Shown here in pieces: positions 1 to 10,000 of a stretch of DNA of 64,000 nucleotides (positions within the stretch are counted from its first letter, which is position 1; every line of letters starts with the position of its first letter). Both the position numbers and the translations under genes were made by a program. The notes beneath the pieces were generated by a model. That model was not told where the DNA came from, ran no database searches, and saw only the letters and a program-made list of their open reading frames with translations. This DNA is from Acidovorax defluvii (lineage in GTDB: Bacteria > Pseudomonadota > Gammaproteobacteria > Burkholderiales > Burkholderiaceae_C): positions 16,317 through 80,316 of the forward strand of contig QLTU01000020.1 of assembly GCA_003268905.1 (NCBI GenBank), in the 5' to 3' direction.

Positions 1-244
1 AGGCCAGCGCCCCGCCCTGTGCGGCGCTGCGGCCGTCGCCATGGTCCACGTCATGAAAGCTGATGGCGCCACGCCGGTTCACCGCCAGCCTGCCGTGCGC
101 GCTGGGTGCTCCGGCCAGGCTGCGCATCGGCAGCATGAGGAAGAACGTGCGATAGGCAAACGCGTGTTTCTTGGGCCGCAGCCGCGTGTGGCGCACCTGG
201 CCAAAGCCGATCAGGGGCAAGGTGGGCGTGGCGGGCGCTGTCAT
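1..244 (-). CDS. DUF1365 family protein (N-terminal part, cut by window edge)
   Basis: Only the first 81 codons are inside the window. The N-terminus carries the DUF1365 signature: a GQVRHTRLRPKKHAFAYR segment (about residues 15-32) and, near residue 65, NRRGAISFHDVDHGDG. The ATG at 244 overlaps the TGA of the upstream FAD oxidoreductase in an ATGA, so the two are probably translationally coupled. DUF1365 genes are usually found with such an oxidoreductase and a cyclopropane-fatty-acyl synthase-like methyltransferase, in clusters linked to modified fatty acid formation. That role is from family context; the methyltransferase would lie beyond the left edge. Confidence 0.85.
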   Translation of the reverse strand, partial: MTAPATPTLPLIGFGQVRHTRLRPKKHAFAYRTFFLMLPMRSLAGAPSAHGRLAVNRRGAISFHDVDHGDGRSAAQGGALA

Positions 245-1560
245 GCGGCCTCCGCCAGCGTGGCGGGCATGGCTGCCAGCAGTTGCTGCGCCACGGCCAG
301 GCCCGATTTGAGGCCGTCTTCATGGAAGCCGTAGCCGGTCCAGGCACCGCAGTACCAGGTGTGCTGCTGCCCCTGGATGTTGCCCACCTGCTGCTGCGCG
401 CGGATGGCCGCCATGTCGAACACCGGGTGCGCATATTCGTAGCTGCCGATCACCTGCTCGGGTGCAATGTCGCGCAGCGGGTTGAGCGACACCACCACGG
501 GCTGGGCAAACGGCACGGGTTGCAGTTGGTTGATGAGGTAGTGCAGGCACACGCGGGCCGATTCGCGGCTCTTTTGTTGGGCGCGCTCGTAGTTCCACGC
601 AGCCCAGGCGGCGCGGCGTGCGGGCAGCACCGAGGTGTCGGTGTGCAGCACGGCGCGGTTGGCTTGGTAGCGGATGGCGCCCAGCACGGCACGCTCCTGC
701 TGCGTGGGCTGGGCCAGCAGCGCCAGCGACTGGTCCGAATGCGTGGCCAGCACCACCTGGTCAAAGTGTTCGGTGTGGCCTGCGGTCACCACGCGCACCC
801 CGGCGGCATCGCGCTCGATGCGGTGCACGGGGGTGTTCAGGCGCTTGTCGGCAATGCCCGCCACGATCTTGTCCACATAGTGGCGCGCGCCGCCGGAGAC
901 CGTCCACCACTGCGGGCGATTGCTGACCTGGATGAGACCGTGGTTGTGGCAGAACCGGATCATGGTGGCCACGGGGAACTTCAGCATCTGGTCGGTGGGG
1001 CAGCTCCAGATGCAGCCCAGCATGGGCAAGAAGTACCAGTCGCGGAAGGCATCGCCAAAGCGGTGCTGCTTGAGGAAATCGCCCAGCGGCTGCATCAGCG
1101 CCGCATCGGCCTGGGCCTGTGCAATGCGCGTGCACAGCTTGTTGAAGCGCAGCAGGTCGCGCAGCATGCCCAGAAAGCGCGGGTTGACCAGGTTGGTGCG
1201 CTGGGCAAACACGGTGCTGAGGTTGGTGCCGCTCCACTCCAGCGTGCGGCCGCCGCCCGAGCCACCCAAGGCGCCCGGCACCTGCACCGAAAACGACATG
1301 TCGGATTGGGCGGTCTCCACGCCCAGATCGGCCAGCAAACGGATCAGGTGCGGGTAGGTGCGCTCGTTGAACACCAGAAATCCGGTGTCCACGCCGTGCG
1401 TGACGGGGGCGCCCGACGCATCGGGCAGCGTGACGTCCACGGTGTGGGTGTGGCCACCGAAATAGTCGCCCGCTTCATACAGGGTGATGTCGGCCTGGCC
1501 GCGCAGCTGGTGCGCGACAGAGAGGCCGGAGATGCCAGAGCCAATGATGGCGATTTTCAT
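241..1560 (-). CDS. FAD-dependent amine-oxidase-like oxidoreductase
   Basis: A 439-residue flavoprotein of the NAD(P)-binding Rossmann/amine oxidase superfamily. The FAD-binding loop GSGISGL lies at residues 7-13, the ribose-binding acidic residue is Glu29, followed by a GGHTHTVDV segment, and the C-terminus has the usual GAWTGYGFHEDGLKSG FAD-contact region. It overlaps the DUF1365 gene by four bases. Homologues paired with DUF1365 and a CFA-type methyltransferase act on unsaturated acyl chains of membrane lipids, in some bacteria in furan fatty acid or cyclopropane formation. The exact substrate cannot be read from the sequence. The start ATG at 1560 gives the Rossmann fold its normal position at the extreme N-terminus. 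Confidence 0.85.
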   Translation of the reverse strand: MKIAIIGSGISGLSVAHQLRGQADITLYEAGDYFGGHTHTVDVTLPDASGAPVTHGVDTGFLVFNERTYPHLIRLLADLGVETAQSDMSFSVQVPGALGGSGGGRTLEWSGTNLSTVFAQRTNLVNPRFLGMLRDLLRFNKLCTRIAQAQADAALMQPLGDFLKQHRFGDAFRDWYFLPMLGCIWSCPTDQMLKFPVATMIRFCHNHGLIQVSNRPQWWTVSGGARHYVDKIVAGIADKRLNTPVHRIERDAAGVRVVTAGHTEHFDQVVLATHSDQSLALLAQPTQQERAVLGAIRYQANRAVLHTDTSVLPARRAAWAAWNYERAQQKSRESARVCLHYLINQLQPVPFAQPVVVSLNPLRDIAPEQVIGSYEYAHPVFDMAAIRAQQQVGNIQGQQHTWYCGAWTGYGFHEDGLKSGLAVAQQLLAAMPATLAEAA

Positions 1561-1804
1561 GGCCGGCCCCCTCTGGCCGGCGCCTGGAATAAAAGGGTTG
1601 CGAAGCGTCCCGAAACGAATAAGAGAGGGAGGGAGGAGAAGCGCTTCAGGAGGTCAGTCGGAACCCGGAGGGCCGAAAGGCTTCGCAACGTCAAAACGGT
1701 AAGGCGCTCAATGCGTCCTTGCAATAGACAGAATGGGGTTGTACCTCCAAAGTTCCAGCCCCGGGGGGGAAAAATATCAGAAAAACGTAACGAGGTCATG
1801 GAAA

Positions 1805-2404
1805 TCACTTGGGTTGGGGTGCTGCCAGCTGCTGTTCGATGGCGCGCACCAGGCCCTTGCTGTCGGGCGCCGTCAGGCTCGAATAGCTGTCCACCAGCTG
1901 GCCGTTGCGCCCCAAAAGGTATTTGTGGAAATTCCAGCGTGGCGCCGTGCCCGACAACTGCGCGAGCTGGCGGTACAAAGGCGAGGCCTCTGGGCCCTTG
2001 ACGCTGGTTTTGGCAAACATCGGAAATTTCACGCCAAAGGTGTTCTCGCAGAAGTCGGCAATCTGCTGATTGCTGCCGCTTTCCTGGGAGAAATCGTTGG
2101 ATGGGAACCCGAGCACCACCAGCCCCTTGTCCTTGTAGCGGGCATACAGATCTTCCAGCCCCTTGTACTGGCCTGTGAAGCCGCAGTAGCTGGCGGTGTT
2201 GACGATCAGCACCACCTTGCCGCTGTACTGGCACAGCGACTGCGGCTTTTCGTCCTGCAGCCGGTCAAAGGTGTGCTGCAGTGTTGCCGGGCAGGCCTGC
2301 GCCTCGCCAGCGTAAGCCGCACCACCGGTCAGCATCAACCCGGCCACGCCCGCAATGCGAAGGGCCATGGAAAGGCGAGAGAGGGATTTCATAGCGGGTT
2401 TCAT
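1805..2404 (-). CDS. Glutathione peroxidase family protein, exported
   Basis: This 199-residue thiol peroxidase has an N-terminal signal peptide (hydrophobic core about residues 13-31, AYA cleavage site), so it probably works in the periplasm. The catalytic segment NTASYCGFTGQY puts the peroxidatic cysteine at Cys74; FPSNDF (residues 100-105) and WNFHKYL (157-163) are the other family blocks. The Gln of the classical FPCNQF tetrad position is Asp here, a variant seen in many bacterial homologues. Cys119 in ADFCEN could be the resolving cysteine of a thioredoxin-dependent peroxidase rather than a true glutathione enzyme. It stands alone, with an AGGA site nine bases before the ATG and a palindrome further upstream. 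Confidence 0.88.
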   Translation of the reverse strand: MKPAMKSLSRLSMALRIAGVAGLMLTGGAAYAGEAQACPATLQHTFDRLQDEKPQSLCQYSGKVVLIVNTASYCGFTGQYKGLEDLYARYKDKGLVVLGFPSNDFSQESGSNQQIADFCENTFGVKFPMFAKTSVKGPEASPLYRQLAQLSGTAPRWNFHKYLLGRNGQLVDSYSSLTAPDSKGLVRAIEQQLAAPQPK

Positions 2405-2708
2405 GGTCGATTTCCTGATGGTTTGACTATTTCATCACAAATTGCCCCGTTTGGTATTTATTTATACCAAATAGTATGCGTGGCCGGGGTGCCATTGCCG
2501 TGGATTTTTTGCCCACGCTGTTTTTGTGGGGCCTGCGCTGCCGCGCAGTGGAGTCACATCGAGACGGGGATTCACGACGCCAAAGCGGCTAGGAATGCGC
2601 CAGAGGGGCGGCGTGGGCGAACCGCGGCCGTGCGCGCGCACGTGGTGTGACGTTTTCCGGTAAGGGGCTGAGAACGGGGCGCACAGGAAAGGGCCCCTGC
2701 ACGGTGGG
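2405..2708. other. Intergenic region between the peroxidase and HD-GYP-like genes
   Basis: This is about 304 bases without a convincing gene. The left part holds the inverted repeat and probable promoter of the peroxidase gene. The right part is the 3' flank of the HD-GYP-like gene, GC-rich, with no clear terminator or small coding sequence. Confidence 0.5.
2450..2471. promoter_or_regulatory. Perfect 8-bp inverted repeat upstream of the peroxidase gene
   Basis: TTTGGTAT-N6-ATACCAAA is a perfect dyad centred about 56 bases upstream of the peroxidase ATG, in an AT-rich island of otherwise GC-rich DNA. On the minus strand a TATAAA-like -10 overlaps it. The arrangement fits an operator for a dimeric repressor (the TTGGTAT half-site resembles GntR-family operators), but the regulator is unknown. 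Confidence 0.4.
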
Positions 2709-3911
2709 CTACACCAGTGCCAGCAAGCGGTCCAGGGGGAGTTGCACCCGGATATCCCGGTAGGCCACCACGCCGGTGATCTTCCAGGCAGCTTGCGAGG
2801 TATCGCGTGGAATCATCTCGCCCGTGGGCATTCCGTCGCGGTTCATCACCACCGCCACGCGGGGCGTTGTGGCCGTTGCGCCCCGGCGGAGCACCACCGC
2901 CACTTCCTGGGTGGCCAGCCGGACAAAGGCCCCGGGCGGATAGACGCCCAGCGTCTTCACCAGCGCGGCGCCGGCCTCGTCCACGCGGTGCTCTTCGTCG
3001 TAGTAGCTGGCCTGCATGGCGGCCGTAACTGGCATGGGCGAACGTGCCACGCGGGGCGCCAGTCGCGCACCAAAGATGTCGGCGCGCTGCACCAGCCGCG
3101 CCATTTGCTGGGCCTCGGACTTCTTCGCCAGTGGGCCGGGCGAGCGGTGGTGGTGGCATAGCACTGCCTCCAGCCACACGGGGTCGGCCACCCCCAGGCG
3201 CCGAAGCAACTGCTCTGACCGACTGGCATGGTCTTCCACGGCCACGATCTGCTGGGACGTGAGCGGCTGGGATTGCTGGGCCAGCTGGTCCTGCAACTCG
3301 GTCATCGCGATGTTCATGGTGAGCGCCGCGCTGCCCACTTGCAGTACCCGCGCATCGGGCCAGCGCAGCATTTCACGGGCCACCACCATGCAGACGCAAC
3401 CCACCAACATGGCGTGGGTGGCGCTGTACATGCGGGTTTCCTGTGCCGAAAGATAGATCAGGGCCAGCAGCGTGGCATCGGGCGTTTGCTCGCAGTTGCG
3501 GGCCAGCTCGCTGTGCAAGGATTGAAAACGGCCTTCGAAATCGACAGCCAGCGGTGAGCGCAGCAACTGGGTGGCGCGCAACTGCAATTCCGACCAGTCC
3601 GGCACATACTTGCCACCGCGCTCCCGGCCTGCCTGCGCACCTGCCTGCATCGTCATCGCGGCAATCTGCCCCAGGGAGGTGTCGGACATCAGCATTTTTT
3701 GCAGCTGTGCCAGATACGCGCGGTGGCTTTCGCCCGACTCATCTGTGTCCACGCACAGCTTCAAGCCGCGCGACACCAGCGAATCCAGCTCGGCGCGGGT
3801 GCGAATGACATAGCCCTTTTGTGCCAGCAACGTTCCATCCGCACCGCGCAGCACAAATGGCAACGGGTGACCCAACTGGATGCTGTCGATGTTCAGTGCA
3901 ACAAGGTTCAT
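2709..3911 (-). CDS. Degenerate HD-GYP-like phosphohydrolase domain protein
   Basis: A 400-residue protein with the layout of an HD-GYP cyclic-di-GMP phosphodiesterase: an N-terminal segment of about 130 residues typical of the family, then an all-helical HD-like domain. Several metal ligands are missing. The His-Asp step expected in an LLHDIGK-type motif is replaced by ALTMNIAMTELQ, and the HHExxxGxGYP block is reduced to CHHHRSPGPL without GYP. The conserved ADIF segment remains. Known enzymes need these residues, so this is more likely a c-di-GMP-binding or scaffold protein than an active esterase. I place the start at the ATG at 3911; a TTG at 3935 would add eight residues. Confidence 0.7.
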   Translation of the reverse strand: MNLVALNIDSIQLGHPLPFVLRGADGTLLAQKGYVIRTRAELDSLVSRGLKLCVDTDESGESHRAYLAQLQKMLMSDTSLGQIAAMTMQAGAQAGRERGGKYVPDWSELQLRATQLLRSPLAVDFEGRFQSLHSELARNCEQTPDATLLALIYLSAQETRMYSATHAMLVGCVCMVVAREMLRWPDARVLQVGSAALTMNIAMTELQDQLAQQSQPLTSQQIVAVEDHASRSEQLLRRLGVADPVWLEAVLCHHHRSPGPLAKKSEAQQMARLVQRADIFGARLAPRVARSPMPVTAAMQASYYDEEHRVDEAGAALVKTLGVYPPGAFVRLATQEVAVVLRRGATATTPRVAVVMNRDGMPTGEMIPRDTSQAAWKITGVVAYRDIRVQLPLDRLLALV

Positions 3912-4143
3912 GGTGCTCGTTACATTATCTAACAATCATGCCCGCAGGCAAGTGGGAACAACCCCCGGTCACCGGAGCGCTGTTCAACGGGTCGATATGC
4001 GGGCCGGAGCCCTCACCCCGGTCTGCCCTCGCCTTGGCATCGCCTGCAGAAAGGCACCCGGCGAATACCCTGCACGGCCTGCGCAGCGCGCGAATCCAGG
4101 GGTGCACCACCCCCGCAAATTGCCACGCCACGCTGACCGTCAC

Positions 4144-4183
4144 GCGTGAGCTTCTCACGGCCCAAAGAGTGAGAAGCTCACGC
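4144..4183 (-). terminator. 15-bp inverted repeat overlapping the glnE stop codon
   Basis: Two perfect 15-base arms (4144-4158 and 4169-4183, each containing a GTGAG...CTCAC core) flank a 10-base loop. The glnE stop codon at 4180-4178 lies inside one arm. There is no uridine run, so this may be an mRNA 3'-end stabilising hairpin or a Rho-linked end rather than an intrinsic terminator. Confidence 0.5.
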
Positions 4184-6949
4184 CTTTGCGGAAACTGCGG
4201 AGTTCTCGCCAAAAACCGCGTGCCAGAGGTCCAGCACAGCATGTTGTTCTGCCTGCAATGCCGGTGGCGTTACCTCGGTGGGCACTTCATCGAGCCGTGC
4301 ACGGTGCTGCACGCGGCGCAGCTCGCGGTAGGCGTCAGCCGCCGCGTGGCCCACACCGGCAGGCAACAAGCCCACCTGCTCGGCACGTTGCAGCAGCGCG
4401 ATGTTGCCCACGTTGCCCACCAGTTCCGGATGGCTTGCGGAATGCGACAGCACCAGGTACTGCACGGCAAATTCGGCATCCACCATGCCGCCCGGGCTGT
4501 GCTTCACATCAAACTGCCCGTCGCGCGTGCGGTGGGCAGAGCGCACGCGTTCGCGCATGGTCACGATTTCTGTGCGCAGTGCAACAGGGTCACGCGGCGA
4601 AGTAATCACCGCCTCGCGCACCGCGTCAAACCGGGCTTGCAGCGCCGCACTGCCAAGCACAAAGCGCGCCCTGGTCATCGCCTGGTGTTCCCAGGTCCAC
4701 GCAGTATTGCTGCCGCGTTGCTGCTGGTATGCAGCATAGGCATCAAAACTGGTGACCAGCAGGCCGGAGTTGCCGTTGGGGCGCAAGGCGGTGTCGATTT
4801 CGTACAGATCGCCTTCGCCGGTCTTTACGGTCAGCCAGTTGATCAGCTTGCGCACAAACGCCGCATAGATCTCGGGGGCGCGTTCATCGTCATCGTCAAA
4901 CACGAAAACGATGTCGAGGTCGCTGCCATAACCCAGCTCCTTGCCCCCCAGCTTGCCGTAGCCAATGATGGCAAATTGCGGTGTTTCGCGGTGCCGGTTC
5001 TTGAGGCGGCTCCAGCACCACTGTGCAGAGATGCGCAGCACGCTGTCGGCCAGGGCGCTGAGGTCGTCGGCCACCTGTTCGACCGTGATCCGGTGCTCCA
5101 CGTCGCGTGCCAGCGTGCGAAAGGTTTCCGCGTGCTGAGCGCGGCGCAGCAGGTTCAGCAGGGTTTCGTCGTCGTCCTCGCCGGTGGACCGCAGCGCGGC
5201 CAGTCGCAGGGTGAGCTCGCGTTCGAAATCGGCCACCACAAAGCGCTCGGCCAGCAGCGCGTCGCCTACCAGTTCATCGATGACGCCGGGGTGTTGCAAC
5301 AGGTAGCGTGCGGGCCACCGAGCGGCGCCCAGAAGGTGCAGCAGCTGCTCGTGCACCGAGGGGCGTTCCAGCAACAAGGCCAGATAACTTTCGCGGCGCA
5401 GCAGGGGTTCGAGCCAGTTCACGAGGCGCACGGCTGCTTCTTCGGTGACGCGGCCTTCGCCCAGCCACTGCGCCGTGCGCTGGATCAGCCGGAACAGCCG
5501 AGCGCGTGCTTCGTCGCGCAGCGCCGTCACGCGGGGGTGCGTGCGCCACTCGGCCACGCGCTCGCGAAAGCCGGGAGGCAGCTGTTCTAGCAAGCCTTCC
5601 AGCTCGGGCGGAGGTGCCGCAACTGCGCGCGGCCCGCCGCATCCACCGCCGTTGCATTCCTTTTTGCCATTGCCGCCCAGCAGGGTGTCGAACTCTTGCG
5701 CCACCAGTTCACGATGGGCATCGAGCGCATGCAGAAAACCGCAGCAGTCGGTGTGGCCCATGGTGCGGGCAATCCAGGCCAGGTCGTCATCGCACGTGGG
5801 CAGCACATGGGTCTGCTGGTCGTCGAGGTACTGGATACGGTGCTCCACGCGGCGCAAAAACACATACGCCCGCGCCAGTGCATCGGCCGTCTCCTGGGGC
5901 ATGAGCCCCGCCTGGGCGAGGCGTTGCAGCGCATCCAGCGTGGGCCGGCGACGCAATTCGGGGAACTGCCCGCCGCGCACCACCTGCAGCAGTTGCACGG
6001 TGAACTCGATTTCGCGGATGCCGCCGCGCGACAGCTTCACATCGTTAGCGCGCTCCGGATGTCCGGCGCTGCGCTTGGCGGCGTGCTCGCGGATCTGCCG
6101 GTGCAAGGTGCGCAGCGCGTCAAACACGCTGTAGTCCAGATAACGGCGGAATACGAACGGCAGCACCACGCTGCGCAGCGCCAGCACTTCTGCGCTGCCG
6201 AGAGCGCTTTGCGGCGCCACCACCCGGCTCTTGAGCCAGGCAAAACGCTCCCATTCGCGGCCCTGTACCTGCAGGTATTCCTCCAGCGCCGCCAGCGACA
6301 CCGCTGCGGGGCCGGAATTGCCATGGGGCCGCAGGGCCAGGTCCACCCGGAAGACAAAACCATGTTCGGTGGTGTCGCCGACCAGGCTGTAGATGATCTT
6401 CACCGCATGGGCAAAGTACTCATGGTTGGAAATGCGGCCGCGCCCCTCGGGGTTGCCGGCCGTTTCTCCGTCCTGTGCATACACATAGATCAGGTCGATG
6501 TCGCTGGACACATTGAGCTCGCGCGCACCGAGCTTGCCCATGCCGATCACCCACAGGGGCACGGGCTGTCCGTTGGGCGAGAGCGGTGCGCCGTGGCGGC
6601 TGTCCAGCTCGCGGCGGGCGTGAAGGTACGACTGGTCCAGCGCGAACTCTGCCAGTTCGGTGACCGCGCGGGTAATGTCTGACAACGGGGCCTGGGCATC
6701 GCAATCGAGCCGGATGAGCCGCTCCATGACCAGTTGGCGCAGGACGCGCAAGGCGGTGGCGGTGTCGCATCCTCGTGCCTGTAGTGCGGCAAACGCCTGC
6801 GCCATGGCCGCTTTGTCTGGCGCACCGGGCGGCAGCAAGACCAGGTCTTGCGCGTACCGGCGTTGCAGGCGCTGAAAAAACCGCGAATACCCGGCCTCAC
6901 CGATCGGGGGGGCGCAAGTGCCGGAGGGCTCAGCGGGAGATGGGGTCAT
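4178..6949 (-). CDS. glnE: Bifunctional glutamine synthetase adenylyltransferase/deadenylase
   Basis: GlnE adds AMP to, and removes it from, glutamine synthetase in response to PII and glutamine, tuning nitrogen assimilation. The 923-residue protein has the expected two nucleotidyltransferase domains: the N-terminal deadenylase half with GMGKLGARELN and SDIDLIYVY, and the C-terminal adenylylating half with GYGKLGGKELGYGSDLDIVF. Both carry the metal-binding DxD pattern. The ATG at 6949 starts the conserved part; an in-frame GTG at 6988 would add 13 residues. The gene is divergent from yhdP, and its stop lies in a strong hairpin. Confidence 0.95.
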   Translation of the reverse strand: MTPSPAEPSGTCAPPIGEAGYSRFFQRLQRRYAQDLVLLPPGAPDKAAMAQAFAALQARGCDTATALRVLRQLVMERLIRLDCDAQAPLSDITRAVTELAEFALDQSYLHARRELDSRHGAPLSPNGQPVPLWVIGMGKLGARELNVSSDIDLIYVYAQDGETAGNPEGRGRISNHEYFAHAVKIIYSLVGDTTEHGFVFRVDLALRPHGNSGPAAVSLAALEEYLQVQGREWERFAWLKSRVVAPQSALGSAEVLALRSVVLPFVFRRYLDYSVFDALRTLHRQIREHAAKRSAGHPERANDVKLSRGGIREIEFTVQLLQVVRGGQFPELRRRPTLDALQRLAQAGLMPQETADALARAYVFLRRVEHRIQYLDDQQTHVLPTCDDDLAWIARTMGHTDCCGFLHALDAHRELVAQEFDTLLGGNGKKECNGGGCGGPRAVAAPPPELEGLLEQLPPGFRERVAEWRTHPRVTALRDEARARLFRLIQRTAQWLGEGRVTEEAAVRLVNWLEPLLRRESYLALLLERPSVHEQLLHLLGAARWPARYLLQHPGVIDELVGDALLAERFVVADFERELTLRLAALRSTGEDDDETLLNLLRRAQHAETFRTLARDVEHRITVEQVADDLSALADSVLRISAQWCWSRLKNRHRETPQFAIIGYGKLGGKELGYGSDLDIVFVFDDDDERAPEIYAAFVRKLINWLTVKTGEGDLYEIDTALRPNGNSGLLVTSFDAYAAYQQQRGSNTAWTWEHQAMTRARFVLGSAALQARFDAVREAVITSPRDPVALRTEIVTMRERVRSAHRTRDGQFDVKHSPGGMVDAEFAVQYLVLSHSASHPELVGNVGNIALLQRAEQVGLLPAGVGHAAADAYRELRRVQHRARLDEVPTEVTPPALQAEQHAVLDLWHAVFGENSAVSAKA

Positions 6950-7051
6950 GGCAGAGGGAGCGGCAAGTTGCCATATACATAAGGACACCGGTTTTGACTG
7001 AACCCACCCTTTGGTCGCGGGTCATAATTCCTGCCACATTCAACCCCGTCA

Positions 7052-10000
7052 ATGATCGAACCATTAAATCGCCCCACACGCCTGCTGCGCTTCGTCGCCG
7101 GGTTGGCGCGATGGTCGCTGGGATGCCTGCTGGCCTTGTGGCTGCTGCTGGCCGTCGCGTGGGGGGCACTGCATGGCTGGATTGTGCCGCGTATTGGTGA
7201 ATTTCGCCCGCAACTGGAGGCGCAGGCCGCACGGGCGCTGGGGTTGCCTGTGCGCATCGGGGCCATCTCGGCGCGGTCCGAGGGGCTGATCCCCACCATT
7301 GAGCTTCTGGATGTCGCGCTGCTGGATGCCCAGGGGCGGGTTGCGCTGCTGCTGCCGCGCGTGGTGGTGGCACCTTCCCCGCGCTCGCTGCTGAACTGGG
7401 GTTTTGAGCAGCTTTACATCGAACACCCCGATCTGGATATCCGCAGACAGGCCGACGGCCGCATTGCGGTGGCGGGCCTCACCTTTTCTGAGACCGCGGG
7501 CGAGAACAATGCAGCAGCAGACTGGCTTTTCTCCCAGGGCGAAGTCGTCGTCAAGGGTGGCAGGCTGCGCTGGACCGACGAATTGCGCGGTGCCCCCGAA
7601 CTGGCGCTGGAAAATGTTGATGTGCTGTTGCGTAATGGCAGCTGGCAACACAACATGCACTTTGCGGCCACACCGCCGCCGGCTTGGGGCGACCGGTTCA
7701 CGCTGACCGGGCGGTTTCGTGCGCCACTGCTGCGTGCACGCGACGGCAACTGGCAGCACTGGAGCGGCCAGCTGTTTGCCGATTTCTCGCGTGTGGATGT
7801 CTCCCGGCTGCGCCACCATGCAGACCTGGGTGTGGAGGTGGCGCAAGGCCGGGGCGCCGTGCGCGCATGGGCCGACGTGCAGCGTGGCCAGATCGTGGGC
7901 GGCACGGCCGACCTGGCACTGACGGAAGTCAACGCCACGCTGGGCCCGCAACTCAAGGCCCTGGTGCTGCCGTCCATTCAGGGGCGGATGGGTGGCCGGC
8001 GGCTGGCAGGCGGCTTCGAGTTCTACACCCAGGGGTTGCAGTTTCAAACCGACGATGGCCTGGTGTGGCCCGGCGGGAACCTGCGCCTGCAGCACACGGG
8101 TGCTGCAGGCAAGGCGCCCGCCCAGGGCGACCTGCGAGCGGATCGCCTGGACCTTGCCGCGCTGGCCCAGATCGGCAGCCGTCTGCCACTGGGGGCGGCG
8201 GCCCACAGCGCACTACAAACCTACACCCCCCAGGGCCTGGTCAATGAGGTGCATGCCACCTGGCGCGGCCCGCTGGAGACGCTGCAGCAATACCAAGTGC
8301 GCGGCAAGGTGACGGGGCTGGCCCTGGCTGCCGGGGCGCGGGAGGCGGGCAACACGCTTCCCGGCCTGAGCGGTGCGAGTGTGGACGTCGAAATGACCCA
8401 GGCCGGTGGCAAAGCCAGCCTGGCCATCGCGTCGGGGGGGCTGGTCTTGCCGGGGGTTTTTGAAGAACCTGTCCTGCCGCTGGACCAGCTGAGCGCAGAG
8501 GTGCGCTGGCAGGTGGATGGGCCACGCCTGGCGGTACAGGCCAGCAATGTCCGGTTTTCCAACGCGGATGCGCAGGGCGAATTGCGCGCCAGCTGGCGCA
8601 CCAGCGACGCCGGCCAGGGCCCCCGTTTTTCGCGCTTTCCCGGTGTGATGGACCTTGCGGGAACGCTGGTGCGTGCCGACGGAACCCGCGTGCACCGTTA
8701 TCTCCCACTGTCCCTTCCGGCCGAATCGCGCCACTATGTGCGCGACGCCATCCTGAGTGGCAGTGCCAGCGACGTGCAGTTTCGTGTGAAAGGTGATCTG
8801 CGCGACCTGCCCTTCAATGACCCCAGCCAGGGAGATTTCCGCATTGCAGCCCGCGTCAGGGACGTGACGTACGCCTATGTTCCGCCCCGGTTGCAGCCCA
8901 CCGGCGCGCTGCCCTGGCCGGCGTTGACGCAACTGGCGGGTGAGCTGATTTTCGAGCGCTCGTCCATGCAGGTGCGCGGCGCTACCGGCGGCTTTGCCGG
9001 CACGCCGGGCGTGCGGCTGGCCAAGGTGGAGGCGCAGATTCCCGACCTGTCCCACACCGTGGTAGCGGTCAATGCCGATGCGCGCGGGCCGCTGACCGAG
9101 CTGCTGACCATCATGCGCACCTCCCCGCTTGCGCGCATGACGGGTCAGGCCCTGGACCAAGCCAGCGGCACGGGCAATGCCGATTTGCAACTGCGATTGA
9201 GCCTGCCGATCAACGATATCGAAAAATCGAAAGTGCAGGGCAGCGTGGTGCTTGCGGGCAACGATGTGCATATCACCCCGGAAACGCCCCCGCTGTCACG
9301 CGCCCGCGGCACTGTGCAATTTACCGACACCGGTTTTTCTGTGAACGGCGTGCAGGCGCGCGCGCTGGGGGGCGACTTGCGCCTGGAGGGCGGAATGCGC
9401 GCCCTGCCCTCCGGTGCCGGTCCCGTCGAGTCCGTCATACAACTGCGGGCGCAAGGCACGGCCACCGCCGAGGGGCTTCAGCAGGCACGGCAACTGGGCA
9501 TGCTTTCGCAGTTGGCCCGCAGCGCCACGGGCAGCACGCCCTACACGCTGGCGCTGGCGTTTCGCAGGGGTGTCCCCGAGATCCTGGTTGCCACCAACTT
9601 GCAGGGACTGGGGCTGGCGCTGCCCGCGCCGCTGGCCAAGACCGCCGACGCACTGCTGCCGGTGCGCTTTGAAACCCGGGTCGCCCAGGAGTCCCTGGCC
9701 GCGGTGCCCGCAGGTGCGGCCCCCCCGCCCTTGCGCGACCAGATGACACTGGACCTCGGATCGCTGGGATCGGCCAGCTTTCAGCGCGAGCACCAGGGCA
9801 ACCAGACGCGCGTGTTGCGCGGCGCCATCGGCATCGGTCTTGGCGTGGGGGAGGTCGCGCCCATGCCGGTGGACGGCGTGGCGGCGAACATTCGTGCAGA
9901 GCAGATGGATGTGGATGCCTGGGAAAAGGTGTTGACACAGGCCGCCATCGCCGAAGCAGCCCCTGCCGCCTCCGCCGTCGCTGTCGGGCCAGACCGCACG

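Noticed and set aside
283..2001. Long plus-strand open frame of 572 codons opposite the FAD oxidoreductase gene
   Set aside because: It is the antisense shadow of a well-supported gene; its translation is His/Gln/Ala-rich without any family motif.
3936..4143. Possible small gene between the HD-GYP-like gene and glnE
   Set aside because: Open frames here have no ribosome-binding site or recognisable sequence; treated as intergenic.
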